Assembly: GCA_000181795.3 (NCBI GenBank)
Contig: CM012954.1
Location: 15,149,530 to 15,213,529 of the forward strand
Direction: 5' to 3'
Origin: Trichinella spiralis
Lineage: Eukaryota > Nematoda > Enoplea > Trichinellida > Trichinellidae
Length of the DNA stretch: 64,000 bases
In this document: in pieces, positions 53,922 through 64,000 of the stretch
Layout: every line of letters starts with the position of its first letter
How positions within the stretch are numbered: position 1 is the stretch's first letter
Translations under genes and position numbers: made by a program
Notes under the pieces: model-generated
What the model was told of the DNA's origin: nothing
The model's database searches: none
The model's input: the letters and a program-made list of their open reading frames with translations, nothing else

Positions 53922-54046
53922 AAATGGAATGAATTTGTACTTGAATAATTTGCCCAACTTGCTCGTTTTGGTTACTTTAAAGAAACACACAAATAAATAA
54001 ATAACCCTTTTTTGTTATTTTCATAGCTGCGTGGTATGTAAAATTT

Positions 54047-54079
<33 letters not shown>

Positions 54080-55394
54080 TGTTTCTACTGCTTTATGTTT
54101 AGTAATGAAAAGCACTACAGTATGGCAGCATTGCACTAGTGTAAAAGAGATGAGGATTTTCAAGAAGAATTTTTCACAAATTGATACTTTTTGGTAAAAT
54201 GTTTTTTCTTATGTTTATGTTTTACGAATTGAAATGTGTTTTTTTTGATCAAGCAAAATTTACATCAATGACATTAGTTTTTGACTTTTAAATCGAAACC
54301 ATGAACTATACTGTATAATACTGTGAAGTGTGTGTGCTTGTAATGAACAATGTTAATTTTGTAATGAAACGCATTAGTATTGATTGATAGATGAAAACGT
54401 TTGATGATGATGATGAAGACAACAACGAACTGCGACAAAATATCACTGGTGCAATGTTTTAAATATACAGACGCGCATGCATCACACAACAAACCAACTT
54501 TCAACATTTCAAAATTTCAACATTCATCATCATGAATTGCAAAATTGAATTTTTTTTCGAAATCGAAACGTGTTACATGGCGGCTTAACCGGTTAGTATA
54601 TTATTTTTCCATTTTCAAATAATTTGAGAGTGTGAAATGGATGTTACGAATTTTTTTCTGTTCTGTAAATGTTTAAAATGTCGAATGAAGCCGAATTTTT
54701 CACGTTATTTTTTTCACTTGGACGTCATTGAGCAACAGATTAAGTTAACTGTGACGCCGGAAGGAAAACTAAGCGTTTGTGTCCAGAATGTGTGCTGAGT
54801 AGACTTAAAAAAAGTTAATGGAAGAAACTTAGTTTATGATCAGTGAAATAATGAATATTTAAAACATTTATTTCATCATTTCAAATCGACTATGTTGTCG
54901 TACTACTTTTCAAATCAGTTCAGTAAGCCGTACTGATAAATGTATCTCTTTTTATGATATCTTGCGTTGCTTTTTAATACTTAGATTACATACTGTCGAC
55001 ATTTGATTGTTTTTTAATGGAAATTATTCAAATATTATTGTCTAGTTGGAGAGATTATAAATGGCATTGATTAAATGTTATAATAATAAAAATCTAATAG
55101 AAAGCATAATGAAAATTTTCCTCAAGAGGTGTAAGCGTGTAAAGTATCCACGTTTGATAATTTGTTTCACATTGAAAATGTGAAAAATGCACAACTTAGA
55201 ACAACTTTCAGAGCGTCAGTTTGAGCTGCGTTTTCACTAGCAGCTGTTGGTTGTGTGACGACAAAATATGCTCGCCTTTGAAGAGATCAACTGTTCAACT
55301 GCTGCCAGCCAGACGATGGTGTTTTCAAAAGTGGTGTATCAAAGCATTCGTCGTCTAATAGCAAAAATTCTGCTGCAATCCGTTCTGACACGCT
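53922..55394. other. Region between WDR20 and the NF-kB-like gene
   Basis: 1.5 kb with the WDR20 polyadenylation signal, a GTTTT run near 54052-54075 and one small open frame listed separately. Additional 5' exons of the NF-kB-like gene could lie here but none was recognised. Confidence 0.45.
54637..54798 (+). CDS. Small open frame, 53 codons, unknown
   Basis: ATG at 54637-54639 to TGA at 54796-54798. The product is cysteine-rich at its start (FFLFCKCLKC) and has a regular-looking second half (IEQQIKLTVTPEGKLSVC). Composition is less AT-rich than surrounding DNA. No family, no ortholog judgement and no splice context supports it strongly, so it could be chance. Confidence 0.2.
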   Translation: MDVTNFFLFCKCLKCRMKPNFSRYFFHLDVIEQQIKLTVTPEGKLSVCVQNVC

Positions 55395-56952
55395 ATGCTT
55401 TCGGAAGAAGAAGCTCGCCTGAAAATTATACAGCAGCCGAAAAAATTTTGCCGCTTCATTGCCGGCCGGAATAATAATAATAATGTTCGACAAATTCGCA
55501 GCACGGAAGATGATCTCGTTGAAATCATTGTTCAAGTTGCTCATCAGCATCATGTTCAACCTACTGCAGCTGAAATGGCTAATTGTCAGAGTTTTAGGGG
55601 GAAAATTTACAACGCGACGCATTACTGTTCGTCAAACTGTGCACAGACGACGACGACCAAACGGTGACAATCTACGAAATGAACATGCTCATCAGTGGCA
55701 AGGTGCAGTCAGAAGCTGTTCTGAAAATCATGCCCAGTGAAATTGTGAGGTGATGATCTTCAGCCTGGTATCATTTATGCTTAATTTATGACGTTGAGCA
55801 ATATTTTAAGCTTCAAATTCGGTGTGGTAATAAAATTACCCGAGGATGAAGTCGATGGAAATGAAAGTGAAAATTCTTCCGCCACAGGTAACTGTGAATT
55901 GCGCTTAGTTGGATTGATGCTAGCTATGTTTATGAAGTTAATGTAGGAAAGAAATACAATTATTACAGCACAGATAGCATAAATCACAAAATCTACAGTG
56001 TGCGTGTCAAACTGTGGGCCCAGTTTTTATCAGGCGACGGTGAAATCGCCGAAACGGCATCTGTTTTTACAAATTCCATTTATAACAAAGGTAATTTTGT
56101 ATTTATTTTTCAAAGCCCGTAAATAATCTCGAGAAATATTTTGTAATTTATGATTTGTTGTTTTTCAAATAAAACTTAAATTTTTGATACAGTAAGGTTT
56201 TTGTAAATCAAGTATAATTGTATTAAAAAATTGTTTTTCGACATAGATTGCATAAAAGAAGATTGCCTTTTGAACCATTCAAATAGACACTTTAGTGGGG
56301 ATGTTTTGGATTTGACTAATGCCCTGAAAGAATTTGCAATGACCAGCGAAGCGGAACCGTTCGTATATGCCTGTTTGCCTTTGCTACGTTACACTGATGA
56401 ATTTGGCAACACGTAAGGAAGTATTGTTTTTTGTAATTTTTGTAATAATTTGGTTGATTTAGCTTGTTACATTTGGCAGTGAGGAACAGACAGCCGTTTG
56501 CTTTACGAGTTGTATTGAAAGTGTTGAATGATTCCCCTGACAAAGCGAACATTCTTAACCATAAGAATTTTCGAAAACAAGTATTCAGAAAATTTCTGGC
56601 GATGACAAAGCTTTCGTATGCTGATTTTTTACATTACAATTTTAGACGGCTTTACATCTGGCAGTACGTTCCGGTGAATCAGACTGCGTGCACTACCTGA
56701 TGGCAGCTGGGGCAAATCGCAGTCTCGTGGATGGCAACGGATGCACAGTGGCGCATTATTTAAGTAGCACATTTAATGAAGATATCTACAGAGACATTCT
56801 TTTTCCACCAACTAACAGCGAGGCGGCAAAATATGAACTTGATTTAAATGCTCTTAATTCAGAAGGTGACTTTTTTCATTCACTTATGGGCTGAAACTAA
56901 AATATTATGTTCATATAAGCTGATAATGACAAAGTTACGTACTGATAATCTC

Positions 56953-56998
<46 letters not shown>

Positions 56999-59900
56999 CA
57001 TGCCAATATTTTTAATTAAGCTGTTTTGAAATAAATTTTGTAAAGATTATACTGCATTTTAGGATTATCCGCAATTCACATTGCAGTGGCGAAAAAGAAG
57101 CTCTGCTTAGTTGAAGCTCTCATAGAGGCCGGCGCTTCTGTTCAGCAACAGGCCGCAGAAAGCAACATTTCATTGATACACGAAGCAGTGAAACTGAACG
57201 ATATTGATATGATGAAGTTACTTTTGAAAGTAAGCACTGAATAATTAATTATTTTTATTCTTTTGCATGTTTTGAACGCAAAACTTGAAATTTAACATTT
57301 ACAAGATTGAGTTTACGTGGAATTGCAGTTCAGTTATAAAAATGACTGAAACAAGTCATTTGTAAAAATTATTTTTCTATTTGTACAGTAAGACAGTTCA
57401 GTTGTTATTCAAGTAATTTTTTAGGTGGTCATAAAATTTGAAATTTGTCAGCGAGAGCGAGCAGTTTGTTTTCAATAAACGAAAGGTTTTTATTTTTAAT
57501 TTTATTAAATGAAAGATCAAATTTTCATAAATTCCATTAATGGACATCAATAGCATGCACGTATGCATGAAGATTTGAAAAAATCTAATGAACTAATGAA
57601 TGTAAAATGAAATTAAGAATTAATCAATTATTCTAATGAACTATGAAATTGATTGGAAATGAAACTAATGAAAAATTAAGATGAAATTAAATAAGGTGAA
57701 TAATGATGATGATAGTGTAAAAATAATTATTTGAAATGTTAAAAGATGCTACGCACTGGTTACATGAAGTGAAATTTCGAGTTGTTTTCCATCGTTGATG
57801 AATTCGTTTTATTACGATGAAAAGGTTTGATCTTTAAATCGTCTTCTGACATCGTGAAATCTTCACCATTTGTTGCCTCATCAGTTTCTGGGCAGTTTTC
57901 GACTCCATATTCATAATCTTTTACTATGGAAACATTCTCAGCCTGCTTCTTATCCATAGCCGAAACGTCATAATTGTATAAACAGTTGAGAAAACGATTA
58001 AACTTCTCATATATGTCGGTATTTTCATATGTCCTTTCTAGAAACGCCTCATTTTCAAATGCGCTTTCATTGTCATATGTATCGTCATAGAAATCTCCAT
58101 AGGTTCTCCATTCGAATTCGTCGTTTTCACTTTGTTCCTGCTCTTCTGTCTGTGTTCCCTTATCTTCTACATTTAATTGTCGTGATTCTTTTTCTTCTTT
58201 TTTTGATCGCTTTCGTTCAAACAGACCCTTAACTGTTTTCACCCATTTAAGTTTTGATATTTGTTTTATTGGTGAAATTGCACGACCAACATCCTGTACA
58301 TCTTTTCTGTCAAGATGATCGTACTGTAATACTTCATCATTCGCAGTTTTATAGTCCGTTGTAATTTCATTATCTAATAAATTCTAATTAAACAAAAAAA
58401 ATTATATATATATATATATAATGAACGAGTGAAAAGAAGAAAAAGAAGTGTAAGCTTACTTTCATTGGTTGTAAACTTATCATTATCTGGTTTATAATTT
58501 CATTCAAGGAATCATTTGTTGCCCTTTCTTTCATTTCTATGGGAATTTTCAGTGCATTTACTTTTTCGTGAAACTTTTCCAACAATTCCTTGGCTGGGAG
58601 TTTGTCAGTCGGCAGTTCTTCATTGTCCGACTTTTCTGTCTTCTTTGTTAGCAGCTTTTCCACATGTCTCTCAGCTTTTTCCGCTTCTTCCATATCTTTG
58701 TACAATTTGTAATCCATACGATCGTCTATTTCCGCTTTGACTCTCAACAACCGTTCGGTATGTTGCGAACAACGTTCCGAACAGTCGCGCATGATCTGCT
58801 GAATTCCATCCATGTGGTAGAGGAATCGTTCCAACCCATTCAACGATTGGCAAATCGATTCGACGAAGATGCACCGGGTCAAGCCGTCCATATATTCCGC
58901 TTCTGGGAGCAGTAATTCTAGTGTTCTTGTAAATTTCTTGGACGACTCCACAACGTTGACGATGTTGTCGGTTAATGTCCGGCACTCGTCCGTCATCTTC
59001 TCGATCGACGCTACCAATTTCGTCGTCCCGGCTTGCTTAAGCAAGTGCTTGCTAACCAATAGTCCCACGGATTGAAGCATGTTGTACTCGCTACCGATCC
59101 TCGCAGAGTTTGAACGCAAAATGAAATGCGTTTTTAAATTCAAGCTCCCACTCACACCACTGTGAGGTTTAAAATTTTTTTTAGCTGAAAGTGAATTTTG
59201 TTTAAATTTTGACCCACATTCTCCGTGTTACTTTAAAGTATCAATGTAAAATTTACACATGAAAATGATGATCAGGTTTAATTTTTTTTTGTTGAGCGTA
59301 CGATAGAATTGAAGTGATATTTTCGGACAAACGAAACGAACAAATTTACTAATTGCTGCAATTGCAATTTATCATGCCGTCCGACATTTTTGTTCGAAAA
59401 TTATATTTTACTTCAGGCCGGGTCGTGTTTGGAAGAGAAAAATTCGTCAGGCCAAACGGCTCTCCAATTCGCTCTGGAATTGAACCATCAGGAAGCGGCT
59501 GAAACGTTGCAATCGTACGCACAAGAAAGTGGTACAGAAAAAGTCGAACTTTGCATATTATTTTGCATGCAGAAATGTTGTACATTGCAGGCAGTCAGTT
59601 GACCAACGTTTCAAGGATGTCGTCATCAGCGCCGGACTCGAGCAAGATCAACGACCATGCCGAATGTTCACGATCGCTGATCACTGATGTCGTTGGTGTT
59701 GATAAAGTTTACGGTAATTTACGATTTTCAGTAACACTTTGGCAGTATTTATTTCTCCAGCCGACGATTCAATAGCGAACGTCGATTACGTAACAAGACT
59801 GCGTCTCAGTCAACGGTTGGATCGAGACGAACGGTGGAAAAAGCTAGCCATGCAAATCAACTGCTCGCACATGGTAGAATTTATAGACGTCTGCTATGCG

Positions 59901-60083
59901 GTCGACCAGACCAGTCCAACGATGCTTCTTTTGGATCAGTACGAACAAATGGAAGCTGCCAGTTTGGGCAGGCTTGTTGAAGCATTGGGGCAGATTAATT
60001 TTCCAGAACTGGCAACAATTCTTATAGAAAATGCCCATCCAAATGATCATCATCAGCAGCATCTTATTACTCGCCATAAGTAA
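55395..60083 (+). CDS. NF-kB p105/Relish-like protein with decayed Rel domain
   Basis: Exon model: 55395-55553, 55598-55749, 55811-55887, 55947-56090, 56247-56412, 56463-56580, 56646-56865, 57063-57229, 59417-59531, 59591-59713, 59761-60083; 587 aa (p105 about 970). The N-terminus has LKIIQQPKKF where Rel domains have the conserved EQPK string, but the DNA-recognition loop RFRYxCEG is not there. Later segments resemble the Rel linker and dimerisation fold (LLFVKLCTDDDD, FKFGVVIKLPEDE). Ankyrin repeats follow (DEFGNTLLHLAV, QTALHLAVRSGESDCVHYLMAAGA, GLSAIHIAV, SGQTALQFALEL), then a p105-type death domain (RWKKLAMQI, LLLDQYEQMEAASLGRLVEAL). The first intron (44 nt) is inferred from the frame change and is the weakest part. 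AATAAA at 60130-60135. The 2.2 kb intron 8 carries an antisense gene. Confidence 0.8.
56955..56995. repeat. TA dinucleotide microsatellite
   Basis: About 20 TA units in the intron between the exons ending at 56865 and starting at 57063 of the NF-kB-like gene. Confidence 0.95.
57760..59080 (-). CDS. Unknown coiled-coil/acidic protein nested antisense in an intron
   Basis: Two exons: 58460-59080 (or starting further upstream, the frame stays open to 59155) and 57760-58383, joined in phase 0 at a GTAAGC donor and TTAATTAG acceptor; 414 aa from the ATG at 59078-59080. It lies wholly within the 2.2 kb intron of the NF-kB-like gene on the opposite strand. The first exon encodes a helical, heptad-rich segment (residues about 10-150: KLVASIEKMTDECRTL, LERFLYHMDGIQQIM) followed by charged Lys/Glu-rich sequence; the second exon is strongly acidic and tyrosine-rich (GDFYDDTYDNESAFENEAF). 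No signal peptide or membrane segment. The protein was not recognised; a cytoskeletal or scaffold role would be a guess. Confidence 0.75.
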
Positions 60084-60370
60084 ACAAGCAAACTTTTCGA
60101 TCAGGAAAGAAAAAATGAATTAGTATTTCAATAAATAGCTGAATGGGATGTTTTTTATATGTTATTTTTAATCAGTGAAAAGACAAAAGAAAAAGACCGG
60201 GAAAACTGTGCACCGTCGTTTGGGTGAAAAACAAGCAAAACAACATCTACTTCAATTTCAAAAGCATCTCTTCGCTTTGGCAAATTTGAAACGGTTTTCT
60301 TGTTTGTTTTTTTCTTCTACGTGACGAGCAGTATAAGATAATATAATTTTTTGCTGTGCACAAAGTTCTG

Positions 60371-61088
60371 CTAGCCGCAGTAGCACTGCTCTGATTGGGC
60401 GGTGAGAAAAGGAACACAGCCGAAATTGTTCACTGCCGCTTCCATCAGTCGCACATATTTCCAGCATACTGAAACGGAGAAAACGAATACACAAAGTAAT
60501 ATTACTTTTGTGTTGTGGGGAAGAAGCATTGGAATATAGCAATGGAAATTTAAACAAAAAAATAATAATAATGCAACTCACCGTCGGCGAAATTCCAATC
60601 TTTCGGTTGGCTGTATGCGACGGAACGACAGAATTTTTCGAAACAAAACGACAACAGACCGTCGCAATAAGCACGACTAACACCGCAATTCGAATAGCAC
60701 AAATCGTGTTCGTCACAACACTTGGTCAGTTCAGGCAGCAGAAATCTTGGAACTGTTATACTGTAACTTCCGCAGCCGTTAGCCACCGGTGGTTGAGCAG
60801 AGTGGTTTTTCATCAGGCGTAGATCTGCAACGTATTATTATTATTGTAGAGTAAAAACAAATATTAATTAATTATCGTTGTATCACCTCCGATGCACGAA
60901 TATCGGTTGCAAAGTTTATCCAAACCCAACTGGGCGCTGAGCAGGCTGATGTTCTCTTGAAAATAATGCGTCCAAGACAATACTGCACTGTTGAAGTCGG
61001 CTATCAAACTGCTATCGAAAAATCCACACGCCGAACCGCAAACGGTTAACAACCACAAATAGCACGGAGCCAACAATTTCACCACCAT
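60371..61088 (-). CDS. Secreted phospholipase A2, group XII-like
   Basis: Exons from 5': 60887-61088, 60582-60824, 60371-60468; 180 aa (group XII enzymes about 190). A signal peptide (VVKLLAPCYLWLLTVCGSACG) begins the protein. The active-site motif is CCDEHDLCY with His107 and Asp108; upstream ANGCGSYS stands at the place of the calcium loop, which is unusual in the same way as group XII. Cysteines in SNCGVSRAYCDGLLSFCFEKFC and the C-terminal QCYCG tail follow the group XII pattern. It would hydrolyse, or at least bind, phospholipids outside the cell; some group XII members (XIIB) are inactive, but this one keeps the His-Asp pair. Confidence 0.9.
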
Positions 61089-61636
61089 TATTTCTGTCGT
61101 TCAACCGGGCTTGTTGTCATATGTCCTAACTTTAACACAAAGAACAAACTGTTCATCATTTGTTCAAGGTAAAATAATGAAATTTATAATTCCAAATTTG
61201 GCGAAATAGACACGACACAACACGATAACGCAGATTACGTTGCACATTCCGCGAACGGTAAGCTACTACGGTATATATTTGGAAAAGTTCACAATTTCAC
61301 GAAAAGAAAAGCGAAAATTAATTAAGCTGTTTTATACAAGCCAAAAGTAAACAGTGCTGCTGCATATTCTTTCATTGGCTTACTTTAAATTTAAATATCA
61401 CGTGCTTGAATGTGACTTTTCCACAATTGAAAATGAAGTTTACTTTAGCAGTGGAAAACAACAAAAAGAAACAAACAAAAAACAGCAAAGCAGCCTTGTT
61501 GCAGGTCGTCGAAGAGACAGACGATTGCGCAACTAATAAACACATCCAAATTTGTTTTAAACTTTAATATGTACTATGTAAAACTATAATAATAGCCATT
61601 TTAGTTTTAATCATGTCAAAAGTTCATAAACTTCAT
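61089..61636. other. Intergenic region upstream of the phospholipase gene
   Basis: 548 bp between two genes of the same strand. It must hold the phospholipase promoter. Only a low-complexity open frame on the plus strand (61354-61536) was seen. Confidence 0.45.
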
Positions 61637-61945
61637 TCAATCAAGCTTAATTTCTCCAGTGCCAACTTTGATGTAATAGTCGACGTGGCAAATCACCCAA
61701 AACGGATACCCGAGTATCATGCTGCAGAGTAGAACGCCGTGCAAAATTTTCTCCTATAAAATTGAACAAAATTCATTCAATACGAAAATCACCCAACACA
61801 ACAAATTGTGAACAGCAAACCCGCTTACCCACATCGGAATGAACACTCTCGGCGGAGTGCAAATCACTTCGTAATTTCGTCGCTGAGTTTGCATCAAAAC
61901 GTTCGGGTAGCGGCGAAATGATGATGCTACCAATGCGCGCAACAT
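61637..61945 (-). CDS. Small mitochondrial-type single-span membrane protein
   Basis: Exons 61829-61945 and 61637-61753, joined in phase 0; 77 aa. The N-terminus is arginine-rich and amphipathic (LRALVASSFRRYPNVLMQTQRRNY), as in a mitochondrial presequence. One hydrophobic span (ILHGVLLCSMILGYPFWVICHV) lies near the C-terminus, followed by DYYIKVGTGEIKLD. The size, layout and the proline before a terminal histidine recall small nuclear-encoded cytochrome c oxidase subunits such as COX7C or COX8, but the match is not good enough for a name. A TTGTTTAG 3' splice site lies 18 nt upstream of the ATG. Confidence 0.7.
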
Positions 61946-62603
61946 GTTTTTGCTATATCGACACTAAACAATAAATCAACTTTATGAATGAAAAACAAGT
62001 AAAAATTTTATTTGAAAATGACTATTAATAATGATTGTAAATATTTTTCAGTTTTCAAAGAACAATATTTTCTGTAGATGATGGTCATCAGAATTTTATT
62101 ATTACGAGCTAATAATAAATACAATTTACCAACTGTATCTACTGTAGGTAACTTAAATTCAGGTTTAAATTTAAAAATTTTTAAATATTTGCAAACAAGT
62201 ACAATGAAATTATTGAAAAAAAAGTTGAAAAAACAATTATTGAATGCATTGATTGTTATATTTTCAGAATGTCTTTTTATTTTTGAATTTTAGCTTCGAA
62301 AATTTTATTTCAAATTTTCATTAAATATTTGAAAAACATGTAGTGAAAGTAAATCAAATTATCTTGATATTATACATAAATGTTAATAAATGAATAAAAA
62401 TGAACAATTATAATGTAAATTTATAGTAAAAATCATCATTTCTGAAAAAAATTTATATAACCTTGTGAAGCCAATAACTACAGTAGTTGACAGTACATTT
62501 ATTACCACGTAGCTACAGTTGTAATAAATTTGTTCGCCATATAGGGTCTTTAAAAAATTTTTTATGTTTTTTTGTTACTGCTCTGTAAATCTTTTAATAT
62601 TCC
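61946..62603. other. Divergent promoter region before EDEM1
   Basis: 658 bp of very AT-rich sequence between divergent genes, with a chance open frame at 62078-62293. No RNA gene or repeat was recognised. Confidence 0.45.
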
Positions 62604-64000
62604 ATGTTTTTTATTTTAATTTTTGTCACATGCTTATTGGGAACTGTAAGTACAAATCGTCTGTTCCTTGGTACTTTTGATCCGTGGGAAAAGTGGTATG
62701 GTTCTTTCTCAGAAAGTGAACGAATTAAGATGGTTGACATGATTAGACAAATGTTTGGTTTTGCTTATGATAATTACATGCGCTGGGCAATGCCTTTCGA
62801 TGAACTTGATCCTTTGAATTGCCGGGGTAGAGGTCCTGACTATGCGGATCGGAAAAATATCAATATCAATGATGTTCTCGGCGATTATTCTTTGACATTA
62901 GTTGATTCGTTGACCACATTAGCGGTAATGGGGAACGTTACAGAATTTCGAAGAGCTGTCGGTCTTGTTCTTGAGCACGTCAGTTTTAATAAAGACAACA
63001 CTGTTCAAGTATTCGAAGCTAATATAAGGTAAGTGACTTTCTTTTGTGAAAAAAGCGCTTCAATGGGCTCAGTAAATTGTCTGTATTGTCGAATTTAATT
63101 TATATACTCAAGGTTTCTTGTAAATTAACATTGGGCTAGTTTATACGTTTTCAGAGTAATCGGTGCTTTGCTTAGTGCTCATTTAATAATTGTCGACAAA
63201 AATGCTCTGCTTGGAGATTTCCGCATTGCTGGCTACAATGACGAATTGCTTAGTCTTGCTCATGATTTAGCTAATCGTCTAATGTCCGCATTTGAAGAGA
63301 CCAATACCGGTATCCCGCATCCAAGGGTGATAATTTGAAATGATCATTTCGAATTTGCCCAAACGTTTTTTGTTCCAGGTCAACTTGATGCATGGTATAC
63401 CTTTTGATACGGTAAATGAGACTTGTGTAGCCGGTGCTGGAACGTTGTTGGTCGAGTTTGGGGTTTTGTCGAGGTTGTTGAATGATCCTACTTTTGAAAA
63501 TGCCGCTCGACGAGTTAACGAAGTACTTTGGAAATCTCGCAATTGTAGAACTGGCCTTCTTGGCAATGTCATTGACATTCAAACAGGTGAATGGGTTGTT
63601 ACAACTAGTGGTCTGGGAGCCGGCATGGATTCATTTTATGAATATTTATTAAAGGTATGCAATTCAAATTTTCAATGTAATATTTCATGGTTATTTTTTT
63701 TGGATAATAATATGAACATTGATTTTCAGGGTTATCTTTTATTTGGACAGGAAAGTGATTTTGAAATGTTTACCATTTTCTATTCGACAATTAAGCAGCA
63801 TATGCGCAAAGGGTATGAAAATTGTAATTTATATTTAATTGTTCATTTATCTTTATCGATTATTATTTTATGAAAAGAAAAAGTCTTCAGTTGAATTTTA
63901 GGCGTAAATATTGCAATTATGGTTCAGAGAACCACCCGCTTTACGTGAACGTATTTATGAACGATGGCAGTGTAAGCTATCGTTGGATAGATTCTTTGCA
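62604..64000 (+). CDS. EDEM1: EDEM1, ER degradation-enhancing mannosidase-like protein (truncated by window end)
   Basis: Exons: 62604-63028, 63155-63326, 63379-63654, 63730-63812, 63902 to the window edge; about 350 aa visible of an expected 600 or more. The protein is a GH47 mannosidase of the ER lumen that trims mannose from misfolded glycoproteins for ERAD. A signal peptide or anchor ([15 protein letters not shown]) is followed by [112 protein letters not shown] and [16 protein letters not shown] and the NHPLYVNV string identify EDEM1 rather than EDEM2 or EDEM3. All exon phases agree. Confidence 0.95.

Overview
The window is animal nuclear DNA: AT-rich, with split genes, mostly short introns bounded by GT and AG, and AATAAA polyadenylation signals. 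A nematode is the best guess, probably an early-branching (clade I, Trichinella/Trichuris-like) one. The reasons are the gene density, the short introns, the set of orthologues, and the 3' splice sites that often sit just before start codons, as expected for spliced-leader trans-splicing. The species itself cannot be read from the sequence, and the NF-kB-like gene would be unusual for a nematode of the C. elegans type.

Layout, left to right. 1-664: the 3' end of a Ty1/copia retrotransposon with its LTR. 1261-3330 (+): splicing factor RBM22. 4094-9985 (-): kidney-type glutaminase with three candidate first exons. 11530-13122 (+): PP2A catalytic subunit. 13476-14371 (+): MOB1. 14761-16471 (-): microsomal epoxide hydrolase, directly downstream of 16619-18148 (-): prostaglandin E synthase 2; the gap is 147 nt and the pair looks operon-like. 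18999-21930 (+): a glycoprotein-hormone-type leucine-rich-repeat GPCR (FSHR-1-like). 22390-26832 (-): an SLC4 bicarbonate transporter. 30067-30945 (-): an intronless, divergent PP1-like phosphatase. 32268-32747 (+): NAC-beta/BTF3. 33900-34532 (-): a secreted or GPI-anchored cysteine-rich protein. 37301-37609 (+): an orphan coding-like exon. 40143-46979 (+): a K-Cl cotransporter (SLC12). 47399-49163 (-): ribokinase. 51861-53921 (+): WDR20. 55395-60083 (+): an NF-kB p105/Relish-like gene with a decayed Rel domain, carrying an unrelated antisense gene (57760-59080) in one intron. 60371-61088 (-): group XII-like secreted phospholipase A2. 61637-61945 (-): a small mitochondrial-type membrane protein. 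62604-64000 (+): EDEM1, cut by the window edge.

Most genes are ordinary housekeeping or signalling genes with no shared pathway. Links that can be proposed are PTGES2 with epoxide hydrolase (lipid metabolism, shared transcription unit), PP2A with MOB1 (same strand, 353 nt apart, both in Hippo/mitotic signalling) and two ion transporters for chloride/bicarbonate. Exon models were assembled by hand from reading-frame continuity, splice-site consensus and family resemblance; the total exon phases close correctly for every multi-exon gene modelled completely. Regions 26833-30066, 34533-37300, 37610-40142 and 49164-51860 are long AT-rich stretches in which no convincing gene was seen.
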